From Deltaproteobacteria bacterium GWA2_38_16 (GTDB taxonomy: Bacteria; Bdellovibrionota; JACOXK01; 2-02-FULL-40-11), in NCBI GenBank assembly GCA_001797335.1, contig MGPE01000009.1:1-64000 (forward strand): 64,000 bases of DNA. The letters are read 5' to 3'. The translations under genes and the position numbers were made by a program. The notes under the pieces were generated by a model. That model saw only the letters and a program-made list of their open reading frames with translations. It ran no database searches and had not been told where the DNA came from. Positions 56,399 to 64,000 of this stretch are shown piece after piece; position 1 is the first letter of the stretch; each line of letters opens with the position of its first letter.

Positions 56399-57952
56399 AT
56401 GACATTGCCAAATATCATCATGGATCATTTACTGACAGGAATCGTCTTTTTACCTGTTATAGGAATATTAATTATCTTACTGCTCCCCAGCAATCGTCCT
56501 TCTCTCATCCGCTGGACATCAGCAGCATTCACGTTTCTCCCCTTATGCATCGCTGCAGAACTTTTTTTACTTTTTAATCGCAATGAAGCTGGCTTTCAAT
56601 TTGTAGAAAAATTTTCTTGGATCCCCACTTTTAATATCCATTATTATATCGGAACCGATGGTCTTTCCATCACCATGCTTTTATTGACAGCACTTCTTTC
56701 TTTCCTTTGTGTTTTTGCCTCGTGGGGTATTACTCAAGGTGTAAAAGGCTACTTTACAATGTTTCTTCTCTTAGAAGCCGGCATGATGGGTGTGTTTGTT
56801 GCCCTTGATTTTTTCCTTTTTTATATTTTTTGGGAACTCATGCTTTTGCCTATGTATTTTCTCATTGGCATTTGGGGAGGTCCTAAAAAAGAATATGCTG
56901 CTATTAAATTCTTTTTATATACCCTCTTTGGTTCTGTCTTAATGCTCGTTGTCATGTTAGCCTTTTATTTTTACTCTGATCCGCATACGTTTGATTTAGT
57001 AGAACTGGCTAGGCCTGGAATCTTAAAAATAAAAGATTTAACCATTTTTGGATTGCCTATCACCATTGCTCTTTTTAAAAAGATTTTATTTATTCTTCTT
57101 TTTATTGGCTTTGCGATTAAAGTCCCTATTTTCCCTTTTCATACATGGTTACCGCTGGCCCACGTAGAAGCTCCTACTCCGATTTCAGTAATTCTTGCCG
57201 GAGTGCTTTTAAAAATGGGTGCTTATGGACTGCTTCGAATTAGTTTTCCTATTTTACCCCAAGAAACCTATTGGTTTTCTTATGCCTTGGCCATTTTAGG
57301 ACTTATTAATATTGTTTATGGTGCTTTTTGTGCGATGGCTCAAATTACGCTTCCTCAAGAAAAAGGAGGCAATGATTGGAAAAAACTCATTGCCTATTCT
57401 TCCATTAACCACATGGGCTACGTGCTTTTAGGAATGGCCGCCTTTACCGTTGAAGGAATCAATGGGGCTGTCTTTCAAATGTTTAACCACGGCATTACTA
57501 CCGGCATGCTCTTTCTATTAGTAGGCGTCATTTACGATCGTGTTCACCATAGACGCATTGATGGATTTGGTGGGCTTCGAGTTAAAGCTCCTATTTACAC
57601 ATCGATTGTTGCTCTGGCTTTTTTTGCTTCTTTAGGACTTCCTGGCCTTTCAAGTTTTATTTCAGAAGCGTTGGTCTTTTTAGGATCTTTTAAAGTCTAT
57701 CCATCTCTCACCATTCTAGCCACGATTGGTATTCTCATTAATGCTGCTTTTTTCCTGTGGGTTTTACAAAAAATATTCTTAGGGCCTCTGAATACTACGT
57801 ATAAAGATCTCTCTGATATTAATTTTAGAGAGCTCGTTACCCTAGTTCCTTTAGCCGTATTGGTCATTTTTTTAGGGGTTTTTCCGATGCCTATTTTAGA
57901 TTTAATGAAAATAACTTTAGATAAACTTTTAACCGTTATTCAATCTGTGTAA
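56399..57952 (+). CDS. nuoM: NADH-quinone oxidoreductase subunit M
   Basis: NuoM is an antiporter-like subunit (517 aa) of the proton-pumping arm. YYIGTDGLSITMLLLTALLSF, FFLFYIFWELMLLPMYFLIGIWGG, FPFHTWLPLAHVEAPTPISVILAGVLLKMGAYGLLR and YSSINHMGYVLLGMAAF are diagnostic. GAGGAG precedes the ATG. It lies 10 bp after nuoL. Confidence 0.98.
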   Translation: MTLPNIIMDHLLTGIVFLPVIGILIILLLPSNRPSLIRWTSAAFTFLPLCIAAELFLLFNRNEAGFQFVEKFSWIPTFNIHYYIGTDGLSITMLLLTALLSFLCVFASWGITQGVKGYFTMFLLLEAGMMGVFVALDFFLFYIFWELMLLPMYFLIGIWGGPKKEYAAIKFFLYTLFGSVLMLVVMLAFYFYSDPHTFDLVELARPGILKIKDLTIFGLPITIALFKKILFILLFIGFAIKVPIFPFHTWLPLAHVEAPTPISVILAGVLLKMGAYGLLRISFPILPQETYWFSYALAILGLINIVYGAFCAMAQITLPQEKGGNDWKKLIAYSSINHMGYVLLGMAAFTVEGINGAVFQMFNHGITTGMLFLLVGVIYDRVHHRRIDGFGGLRVKAPIYTSIVALAFFASLGLPGLSSFISEALVFLGSFKVYPSLTILATIGILINAAFFLWVLQKIFLGPLNTTYKDLSDINFRELVTLVPLAVLVIFLGVFPMPILDLMKITLDKLLTVIQSV

Positions 57953-57955
57953 ATA

Positions 57956-59431
57956 ATGAGTAATTTAACCTCTAGTTTAATGCTCTATTCTAGCGAAATC
58001 ATCTTAACGTTGACGCTCTCTTTTGTCTTAATCATCCACATGATTTCTCGGAATAATTTTCTGACATTTTTAACGGCTCTGGTGGGACTTGCTGCTGCAG
58101 CTCTTGCAGTGGGAACGTTATATAGCTATGCCCCTCAATTTTATTTTTCAAATCACTTAAGCCACGATCCTTTTAGTCTCTTTTTTAAACTCTTTTTCAT
58201 TGTTGCTACTTTTTTTACGTTTCTTTTTAGCTACCGTTCCTATGAAATTGACTCCAATAGAACCGCTGAATTTTATCTTCTCACCCTTTCTGTTACCCTA
58301 GGCATGTGCACGCTGGTTTCTTCTTTAAATCTACTCACTCTTTATCTTTCCTTAGAACTCGTAAGTATTGTTTCTTATGCCCTGGCTGGATTTAGAAAAG
58401 AACACCCCGCATCTAATGAAGCAGCCATTAAATATCTTTTATATGGAGCGTTTGCATCGGGGACCATGCTTTTTGGGATGTCTTTATTATATGGACTCAC
58501 AGGCTCTTTAAATATTTATTCTATTAATGCTACCTTATCGACCGCCTTTTTAGATCCTTTGGTTTTATATTCAGTACTTTTGATGATTCTTTTTGGATTT
58601 GGATTTAAAATTTCCATGGCTCCCTTCCATATGTGGGCTCCGGATGTGTATCATGGAGCGCCCACCCCAACGGCCGCTTTTTTTACCGTAGCCCCCAAGG
58701 CTGCCGGATTTGCTGTCTTCATTCGCTTTTTTTATACCGTTTTTGCCAACATGGGAACTACTCCCAATCAGTGGGATGAACTGACTAATCTCAATTGGGC
58801 ACTTATTCTTTCTATTTTATCTGCCATTACGATGACCATTGGAAATTTAAGTGCTCTTCGGCAAAAAAATGCCAAACGAATGTTGGCGTATTCCAGTATT
58901 GCACACGCAGGATATATGCTCATGGGATTTATTGTTTTAAATAAACAAGGGCTTTCTTCCGTCTTATTTTATCTAGCTATTTATTTTTTCATGAATTTTG
59001 GTGCTTTTTTTGCCGTAGGATTAGCTTCTAACAAATTTAAAAATGAAGAAATTTCTAGTTTTAAAGGATTGGGGTGGACATCTCCCTTATTGGGAGTTTC
59101 TTTGGCCATATTTTTATTTTCTTTAACAGGCATTCCGCCTTTTGGCGGATTTATTGGGAAAGTATATTTATTTTCAGCACTGGTTCATAAAGAGTTATAT
59201 TGGCTACTCCTTATTGCTATTTTAAATACCGTCATCTCGCTTTATTACTATACGTATTTGGTCCGAGAAATGTTTTTACAAAAATCTAAGGATTCCGAAA
59301 GTGTAGCGCTTACCCCCCTTCATACAATAGCGCTACTTCTTTTGGTTATTCCAACCCTTGTCTTTGGCATTTACTGGGAACCTTTATTAGCCTTTGTCTC
59401 CCACTCACTTCAATTTATCGTCACTCCGTAA
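57956..59431 (+). CDS. nuoN: NADH-quinone oxidoreductase subunit N
   Basis: NuoN is the third antiporter-like subunit (491 aa). LYLSLELVSIVSYALAGFRKE, AIKYLLYGAFASGTMLFGMSLLYGLTGS, MAPFHMWAPDVYHGAPTPTAAFFTVAPKAAGF and YSSIAHAGYMLMGFI are characteristic. It starts three bases after nuoM ends. It is the last gene of the operon and is followed by a clear terminator. Confidence 0.98.
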   Translation: MSNLTSSLMLYSSEIILTLTLSFVLIIHMISRNNFLTFLTALVGLAAAALAVGTLYSYAPQFYFSNHLSHDPFSLFFKLFFIVATFFTFLFSYRSYEIDSNRTAEFYLLTLSVTLGMCTLVSSLNLLTLYLSLELVSIVSYALAGFRKEHPASNEAAIKYLLYGAFASGTMLFGMSLLYGLTGSLNIYSINATLSTAFLDPLVLYSVLLMILFGFGFKISMAPFHMWAPDVYHGAPTPTAAFFTVAPKAAGFAVFIRFFYTVFANMGTTPNQWDELTNLNWALILSILSAITMTIGNLSALRQKNAKRMLAYSSIAHAGYMLMGFIVLNKQGLSSVLFYLAIYFFMNFGAFFAVGLASNKFKNEEISSFKGLGWTSPLLGVSLAIFLFSLTGIPPFGGFIGKVYLFSALVHKELYWLLLIAILNTVISLYYYTYLVREMFLQKSKDSESVALTPLHTIALLLLVIPTLVFGIYWEPLLAFVSHSLQFIVTP

Positions 59432-59448
59432 AATTATATCCCCTTTAG

Positions 59449-59480
59449 GTGTTTCAAAAGCTTGAAACACTTTGTTATTT
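59449..59480 (+). terminator. Rho-independent terminator of the nuo operon
   Basis: A perfect 9-bp stem, GTGTTTCAA/TTGAAACAC, with loop AAGC (59449-59470) is followed by the T-rich run TTTGTTATTTT. It begins 17 bp after the nuoN stop. Confidence 0.8.
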
Positions 59481-59487
59481 TACCCTA

Positions 59488-59516
59488 TTGAGTTTCTGAA
59501 ACTTCCCTGTTATAGC
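59488..59516 (+). promoter_or_regulatory. Predicted promoter of the TIGR02147 regulator gene
   Basis: TTGAGT (59488-59493) and TATAGC (59511-59516) have a 17-bp spacer. The palindrome AGTTTC-T-GAAACT (59491-59503) spans the -35/spacer edge and could be an operator. The ATG at 59528 is only about five bases beyond the likely transcription start. Confidence 0.5.
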
Positions 59517-59527
59517 CTTTCCCAACC

Positions 59528-60298
59528 ATGAATGACCAAAGAGCTATACAAAGTGTACTTCAGTCGAAACTGACAGAGTTTCAATTAAAAAACACTGCCT
59601 TTTCACTTCGTGCTTTTTCAAATAGGCTTGGAATGAGCCCAGGGGCCGTTTCTCAAATTTTGAATGGAAAAAGATTTGTTTCTAAAAAGATAGCCCAAAA
59701 AATTTGTGATAAACTTCTCTTAGATCCTCAAGAAAAATCAGAGATTGTTGGGCTTTTTCCTGAACAAAAAAAAGAACTCTTAAATAATACTGCTTTAGAA
59801 CCCAATTATCTTCAACTTCAGTCAGACCAGTTTCGAGTGATTTCAGATTGGTATTATTTGGCCATTCTCTCTTTAATGAAAACCCGAGGGTTTAAACAAA
59901 GCCCACAATGGATATCTAAACGTCTTGGCATATCCCAGAAAGAAGCCAAAGAGGCCATGACCCGATTAAAAAGATTGGGGCTCATTGAGAAAGATAAAAA
60001 GGGTGGGTTAAAGCGTTCCGTTCCACGTTATCGAACCTCTGATGACACAAAAGATGTATCTGTACAAAAATCTCATTTTCAAAGCTTGGAACTCGCACAA
60101 AAGTCATTAACAACGGATCCCGTTCAAGAAAGAGATTTTACTTCAATCACCATGGCCATTAATTCTAAGAAATTGGCTGAAGCAAAAGTTTTGATTCGAA
60201 AATTTCAAGATGAATTAAGTGGTCTTTTAGAAGATTCCACCCCTGATCAAGTGTATCGATTATGTGTTCAACTTTTTCCATTAAGTCAAGGGAGGTAA
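59528..60298 (+). CDS. TIGR02147-family (DUF4423) helix-turn-helix regulator
   Basis: The 256-aa cytoplasmic protein has an N-terminal XRE-like HTH (FSLRAFSNRLGMSPGAVSQILNGKRFVSKKIAQKI, about residues 25-60). A central winged-helix-like part reads ISDWYYLAILSLMKTRGFKQSPQWISKRLGISQKEAKEAMTRLKRLGLI. This arrangement and the DWYYLAIL/RLGL(I/V) motifs are typical of TIGR02147 proteins, abundant in Fibrobacter and Bdellovibrio-like bacteria. Its last codons contain the GGGAGG ribosome-binding site of the next gene, so the two are one transcription unit. The C-terminal third (FTSITMAINSKKLAEAKVLIRKFQDEL) probably binds a signal or dimerises. Confidence 0.9.
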   Translation: MNDQRAIQSVLQSKLTEFQLKNTAFSLRAFSNRLGMSPGAVSQILNGKRFVSKKIAQKICDKLLLDPQEKSEIVGLFPEQKKELLNNTALEPNYLQLQSDQFRVISDWYYLAILSLMKTRGFKQSPQWISKRLGISQKEAKEAMTRLKRLGLIEKDKKGGLKRSVPRYRTSDDTKDVSVQKSHFQSLELAQKSLTTDPVQERDFTSITMAINSKKLAEAKVLIRKFQDELSGLLEDSTPDQVYRLCVQLFPLSQGR

Positions 60299-60390
60299 AT
60301 AATATGCGTAACTTATTCTATATCGGACTTTTAATGGCAGGGCTCATCTCACCCACTTTTGCTGGAGATAAAGTAGGAAATGGGGGAGAT
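60291..60390 (+). repeat. Conserved 100-bp 5' module, copy 1
   Basis: Covers the Shine-Dalgarno GGAGGTAAATAAT, the ATG and the first 29 codons. It is nearly identical to 61950-62049 and 63175-63274. It encodes the signal peptide MRNLFYIGLL...SPTFA and GDKVGNGG. Confidence 0.9.
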
Positions 60391-61935
60391 GTCGTGGTTT
60401 GCCGGAATACAGTAAATGAAGTTACTTCGATTGAAGCCTTAGATATTTATGAAGGGAGAGTGCGCTGGACTATCGAACTTGATTTGGGAGATGCTTCTTT
60501 GTCTCCTCTTCAAAAAGTGGAATTGGCTCTTTCAAGGTTAGGGCGAATTTCGTCTATCCGAGCAGAGAGGTATTTAGAAAAAGCCAAGCAGTTTGACGCT
60601 AACGCTCTCTTTTTAGATAATACCGAGCTTCCAGATATTTCTGATTCTAACCATTTAATTTTTCCAAAAGGCTGTAAAGTCGAACAAATTATTGTCCAAC
60701 GAACTCCTCATTTTTCAGATGATAGACGATATTTGGTCAGTAATGATCTTTGGAAACAACTAGACTCTACAAATAAAGCTGCTCTTATACTTCATGAAAT
60801 TATTTATGAAGAAGCATTAGAATTTGGGCATCAAGATTCTGTCCCTACCCGTTATTTTAATGCTCATCTCATGTCCCATCGATTTGAAACTTTTACGCCA
60901 AAAGAAATGGCTGCTTTTTTTAAGACAATTGATTTTAAGAAATTTGATTATCAAGGTTTTATTTATGCTTCTTCTAGACTTGAATGCCATCACCAATTCA
61001 TCAAAGAAGAGATGTGGCCCATTCAATTTTTTGATAATGGCATGGTTGTTAAAAGTGGCTGTATTTTAAGTGGCTCTATCGAAGTTCAAGGACAAAAAGC
61101 AAATGTGGCAGGATTTATTTCTTTTCATGATAACGGACAGCCTCATTCTTTCATGGCCAGTTCTCCCGATCCACAAAAACCACTCATGGTCAGAATTAAT
61201 GAAAAAGATTATGCCCCATATGATGGGGGAGAAATCCAGCTCTATCAAGATAGTAGTTTGAAAGCGGTCGTTTTGGCCTTAGATGATAAAAATGGATTAG
61301 TTTTTGAATCCACCAATTATTCTTTGAATACAGTCGCAGTCGATAATCCATGGGGAAAGGGGAGTCGTCCCTTAACTGTAATCCTTTATCCGAATGGGGG
61401 CATAAGTAGCCTGATAGCCATAGAACCAGATAGGCATTATCCCAAACAAATTAAAGGATGGGGAATGAGTCGAGGTCAAAGGATATATATTAGATCAAAT
61501 CGTGTTGATTTTTTTTCAGATGAAACTGTAAAAATGGCAACCATCTCTTATGAAACACCTTTAACTTTTACGATTGATGAGCATCAGTTGAAATTTGCAG
61601 GGTATGTAGAGCTCTACGAAACAGGGGAATTAAAAAGTGGTATTTTCATTGCAGAACCTCAGAAATCGTTCTGGGGAAATACGTACTTTGAAAAAATAGC
61701 GATTCCTTTTTTGGTCGGAGATCAAAAAACTAAATTTTGGCTAAAAAAAGAAACAAATGATTGGTTTGAAGGAAGATATATTCACTTTTATCCTGGATAT
61801 AAAGTTAAACAAGGAATGTTAGCGCAGTCCGCAACATTTAAAACTACGGATGGGCAAACAATCGTTGTTCAAGAAGGACAGATAGTATCTTTAGATGAAC
61901 AAGGACGATTATTACAGGGGCAAAGTGAATACTAA
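60304..61935 (+). CDS. Secreted GNGGD/HE-motif protein with C-terminal YwqK/MORN-like beta repeats
   Basis: The 543-aa protein from the ATG at 60304 (GGAGGT 7 nt upstream) has a signal peptide cut near TFA-GD (residues 18-22). It then has the GNGGDVVVC motif with C33. A second cysteine, C124 (PKGC), precedes SNDLWKQLDSTNKAALILHEIIYEEA, containing H164-E165, then GHQDSVPTRYFNAHLMS. From about residue 255, repeats of the form (L/F)Y-x-x-G-x-(L/I) recur (FHDNGQPHSF, LYPNGGISSLI, FFSDETVKMA, LYETGELKSG), resembling MORN/YwqK sheets. No biochemical function is known to me. The HE pair suggests a metal or catalytic site but HExxH is not present. Confidence 0.8.
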   Translation: MRNLFYIGLLMAGLISPTFAGDKVGNGGDVVVCRNTVNEVTSIEALDIYEGRVRWTIELDLGDASLSPLQKVELALSRLGRISSIRAERYLEKAKQFDANALFLDNTELPDISDSNHLIFPKGCKVEQIIVQRTPHFSDDRRYLVSNDLWKQLDSTNKAALILHEIIYEEALEFGHQDSVPTRYFNAHLMSHRFETFTPKEMAAFFKTIDFKKFDYQGFIYASSRLECHHQFIKEEMWPIQFFDNGMVVKSGCILSGSIEVQGQKANVAGFISFHDNGQPHSFMASSPDPQKPLMVRINEKDYAPYDGGEIQLYQDSSLKAVVLALDDKNGLVFESTNYSLNTVAVDNPWGKGSRPLTVILYPNGGISSLIAIEPDRHYPKQIKGWGMSRGQRIYIRSNRVDFFSDETVKMATISYETPLTFTIDEHQLKFAGYVELYETGELKSGIFIAEPQKSFWGNTYFEKIAIPFLVGDQKTKFWLKKETNDWFEGRYIHFYPGYKVKQGMLAQSATFKTTDGQTIVVQEGQIVSLDEQGRLLQGQSEY

Positions 61936-61949
61936 TTATTCTTTGCAAA

Positions 61950-62049
61950 GGAGGTAAATAATATGCGTAACTTATTCTATAGTGGACTTTTAATAATGAG
62001 CCTGCTCTCACCCACTTTTGCTGGAGATAAAGTAGGCAATGGGGGAGGC
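61950..62049 (+). repeat. Conserved 100-bp 5' module, copy 2
   Basis: This copy has the same Shine-Dalgarno, start and signal-peptide block as copy 1, with GNGGG in place of GNGGD. Confidence 0.9.
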
Positions 62050-63171
62050 GCTGTTGTTTGTAGAAGTTTGACTGATAACAGCGTTTTTTCTTCAGAATTA
62101 CTTGATTTATGGGAAGGTAAAGAATTCCTTGATCTTTCCATACCAGAATCATCAAAAGAGGTGAATGAACAGCATTTGTCTGCATTAGAGGTAATAAGAA
62201 ATGTAGGAAAACCAGAGAAAAAGTTGTCTGACAAAAATCTTCTTAATTCTATAAGTGATTTCACAGAAAGAATTTATTTAGATATTTTAGAGGCCACTCG
62301 TCATATCGATAATTCAACAAGCGATCTGCCTTTGGATATGGGTATCAATTTAACCAATGATATTTATGCAGTCTACTATAAGAAGACATTACGAAGTATG
62401 AGCACGCCGAACCTTCGATGTGGATTAGAGATGGTGGCATATTATAGGCCAGATGGCACTTTAGAGAGAGACACTGAAATCTATGACCATTTTACGTTAA
62501 CCAGTAAAGCCGCTTTAAAAACACACGAATCTATTTACAAGGCAGCCCGAGAATTTTCAACCTTTGCTCATGGAAAGAAAAAAGTTTTAAATGATTCAAG
62601 AGACGTTAGAGAACTTGTTGCGTATTTATATTCTCAAGAACCAGACCAGGGTAAAATTTTAAATAGTCTTCACGCTCTCTTCGGTTATCGCCCAACTGAG
62701 CAGAAATATGTTGATGTTAAACCCGATGATCATCAAGAAACAAATCTCAGGATCTCAATTCTTACATCCAAAAGTCTCGAAAAAGGGGGATTTATAGATA
62801 GTTTTATAGATCGAGAAAGTTTAAGGGGAGTCCAACTCGGTTACAATGCTTATTTATATGATGAAACACGCTCAAATCCTGTTAAAATTTCTGGGGCAAC
62901 ATTAGATTCAAAACAGAATCCAAAAGAACGCTTTTTGTTGTCTCAAAACATACAGGACTTACGTCATAAAATAATCTATATTGAGGGTTTTTTCTCACCT
63001 CGTCGTAATGCAACTGAGTACCTGAGAGAAGACTCGATAGAAATGACCGTTGCGGTAAAACTTGAATTATTGGGTAACAATGATGTCGTTTTGGCGGAGA
63101 GGTCTGGCACATTAATCTTTTCAACAAATACGCTTGAACCCTTTGTCATGCTTTTCTGTGAACTATATTGA
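61963..63171 (+). CDS. Secreted GNGGD/HE-motif paralogue
   Basis: The 402-aa protein has the same leader (MRNLFYSGLL...SPTFAGDKVGNGGGAVVC, C33). C153 (NLRCGLEMVAYYRPDG) precedes HFTLTSKAALKTHESIYKAAREF with H188-E189, then NDSRDVRELVAYLYSQEP. Compared with its upstream paralogue, the N-terminal framework and the KAA-L-x-x-HE-x-I-Y core are shared, while the C-terminal part (about 230-402) is different and predicted beta-rich. Predicted periplasmic or extracellular. Function unknown. GGAGGT lies 7 nt before the ATG. Confidence 0.8.
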   Translation: MRNLFYSGLLIMSLLSPTFAGDKVGNGGGAVVCRSLTDNSVFSSELLDLWEGKEFLDLSIPESSKEVNEQHLSALEVIRNVGKPEKKLSDKNLLNSISDFTERIYLDILEATRHIDNSTSDLPLDMGINLTNDIYAVYYKKTLRSMSTPNLRCGLEMVAYYRPDGTLERDTEIYDHFTLTSKAALKTHESIYKAAREFSTFAHGKKKVLNDSRDVRELVAYLYSQEPDQGKILNSLHALFGYRPTEQKYVDVKPDDHQETNLRISILTSKSLEKGGFIDSFIDRESLRGVQLGYNAYLYDETRSNPVKISGATLDSKQNPKERFLLSQNIQDLRHKIIYIEGFFSPRRNATEYLREDSIEMTVAVKLELLGNNDVVLAERSGTLIFSTNTLEPFVMLFCELY

Positions 63172-63174
63172 AGA

Positions 63175-63274
63175 GGAGGTAAATAATATGCGTAACTTAT
63201 TTTATATAGGACTTTTAATAATGGGCCTCATCTCACCCACCTTTGCGGGAGATAAAGTGGGAAATGGGGGGGAT
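63175..63274 (+). repeat. Conserved 100-bp 5' module, copy 3
   Basis: This is the third copy of the Shine-Dalgarno plus signal-peptide block. It ends in GNGGDG, after which the sequence diverges at once from the other two. Confidence 0.9.
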
Positions 63275-64000
63275 GGCACGGCTTTGGAATTTAAGCATAT
63301 AGCAATGGATTTGTATGATTACTTTAAAACTCTCCCTCCAGCTATGTTACCTGAAAAAATGCAAGATATAGACCTTCTTGTATTTAAAAACTTTATAGAT
63401 AATCTCAATGTTACTTCCAAGGCGCAATTTGATCCACCCCATGAAAATTTCACTGCTATGAATTTTAGTTACCCTCATGAAACAGATTTGGAAGGAGGAC
63501 AAATTATTATCAATAGAAGTCGGTGGAGTGAAGAAACTCAAAAGAAAGCTGTTGTTTTGCATGAATTATTGGGATTGATGGGGAAAGATAGAAAATACGA
63601 CGTGTCTCATGAGTTTGTAAATACCATCGTAGATAATGAAGCAGCCTTTTCTCAGATCTATGATCTTATACAGGGGATAAGATCAGCACACGGATTTTTT
63701 GAAACGGCCATGAGTTATTTTCAAAGTGTGCATAGCGGTAAAGCATCGGAACTTACTCATCAATTGATGTGGACACATCCAAACAAAACGGCCATGAGTG
63801 AAATGCCAAAGAGAGAGGCCTTAGAAATGATCGAGCTATTTCAAGGTGGAGCTAGAGAGTATAAAACTTTTTATGAACAGTCATTTCAATTACAACATAG
63901 TATTTTGAGTTTGGCTTTAACCCTAATAGATTTAGAGGTATATCCAGAAATTCAAGCTGCTAAAAAAGCGTTGATTTGGGATGAAACTGTTGTTCCTGAC
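63188..64000 (+). CDS. Secreted GNGGD/HE-motif paralogue, truncated by window edge
   Basis: The 271 visible codons remain open at base 64000. The leader is MRNLFYIGLLIMGLISPTFAGDKVGNGGDG, but the VVC cysteine block of the two upstream paralogues is missing. GGQIIINRSRWSEETQKKAVVLHELLGLMGKD carries H125-E126, the counterpart of the HE pair in the other two, then KYDVSHEFVNTIVDN. The remainder is helical and lacks the paralogues' C-terminal parts in the visible region. Predicted periplasmic or secreted. Function unknown. Confidence 0.78.
   Translation, partial: MRNLFYIGLLIMGLISPTFAGDKVGNGGDGTALEFKHIAMDLYDYFKTLPPAMLPEKMQDIDLLVFKNFIDNLNVTSKAQFDPPHENFTAMNFSYPHETDLEGGQIIINRSRWSEETQKKAVVLHELLGLMGKDRKYDVSHEFVNTIVDNEAAFSQIYDLIQGIRSAHGFFETAMSYFQSVHSGKASELTHQLMWTHPNKTAMSEMPKREALEMIELFQGGAREYKTFYEQSFQLQHSILSLALTLIDLEVYPEIQAAKKALIWDETVVPD

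Noticed and set aside
60304-63600. Reading the HE motifs as classic HExxH zinc proteases
   Set aside because: None of the three has a histidine three residues after the glutamate (HEIIY, HESIY, HELLG), so a standard zincin motif is absent.

Overview
The window is AT-rich bacterial chromosome from a Gram-negative (diderm) organism. The evidence is a meso-DAP-type MurE, several predicted outer-membrane beta-barrels, a lipoprotein and many signal peptides. A TIGR02147-family regulator sits next to secreted proteins that begin with a GNGGD motif. Together with dense short palindromic repeats this points, by inference only, to Bdellovibrionota or a related former-deltaproteobacterial candidate lineage. 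No rRNA, tRNA or CRISPR array was seen, and no gene-free stretch exceeds 300 bp.

Layout. 1-1038: N-terminal half of ligA (minus), cut by the window edge. 1148-2825: a haem-motif porin and a small secreted protein. 2826-19283: a complete dcw cell-wall/division operon on the minus strand, in the order rsmH-ftsL-ftsI-murE-murF-mraY-murD-ftsW-murG-murC-murB-ftsQ-ftsA-ftsZ, mostly with overlapping stop/start codons; mraZ and ddl are absent. ftsI carries an in-frame palindromic element. 19457-32471: a surface-polysaccharide region with a DUF6311-like membrane protein, three GT4 enzymes (one fused to a fucosyltransferase-like domain), an SGNH-like protein, a Wzm/Wzt-type ABC exporter, a sugar-nucleotide epimerase and a GT-C-like protein. 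An AAA/DUF4143 ATPase lies inside it, flanked by direct repeats.

32509-36764: envelope proteins (FecR-domain protein, TPR-plus-barrel protein, DUF1207-like barrel, TPR lipoprotein). 36791-43512: ribF, a GT2 enzyme, a PilS/PilR-type two-component pair, prepilin peptidase and a methyltransferase. 43621-49229: a PpiC foldase, a MATE transporter and mfd on the minus strand. 49346-51985: a DsbA-like protein, a Phd/VapC-type toxin-antitoxin pair and an alpha/beta hydrolase. 52070-59431: the membrane arm of complex I only (nuoA, H, J, K, L, M, N). 59528-64000: the TIGR02147 regulator followed by three tandem secreted GNGGD/HE proteins, the last one cut by the window edge.

The two most interesting signals are the closing regulator plus secreted-protein array, whose members share an almost identical 100-bp 5' module but have divergent bodies, and a family of short palindromic repeats that has entered at least four protein-coding genes (ftsI, mfd, nuoA and a methyltransferase) with a largely shared reading phase.
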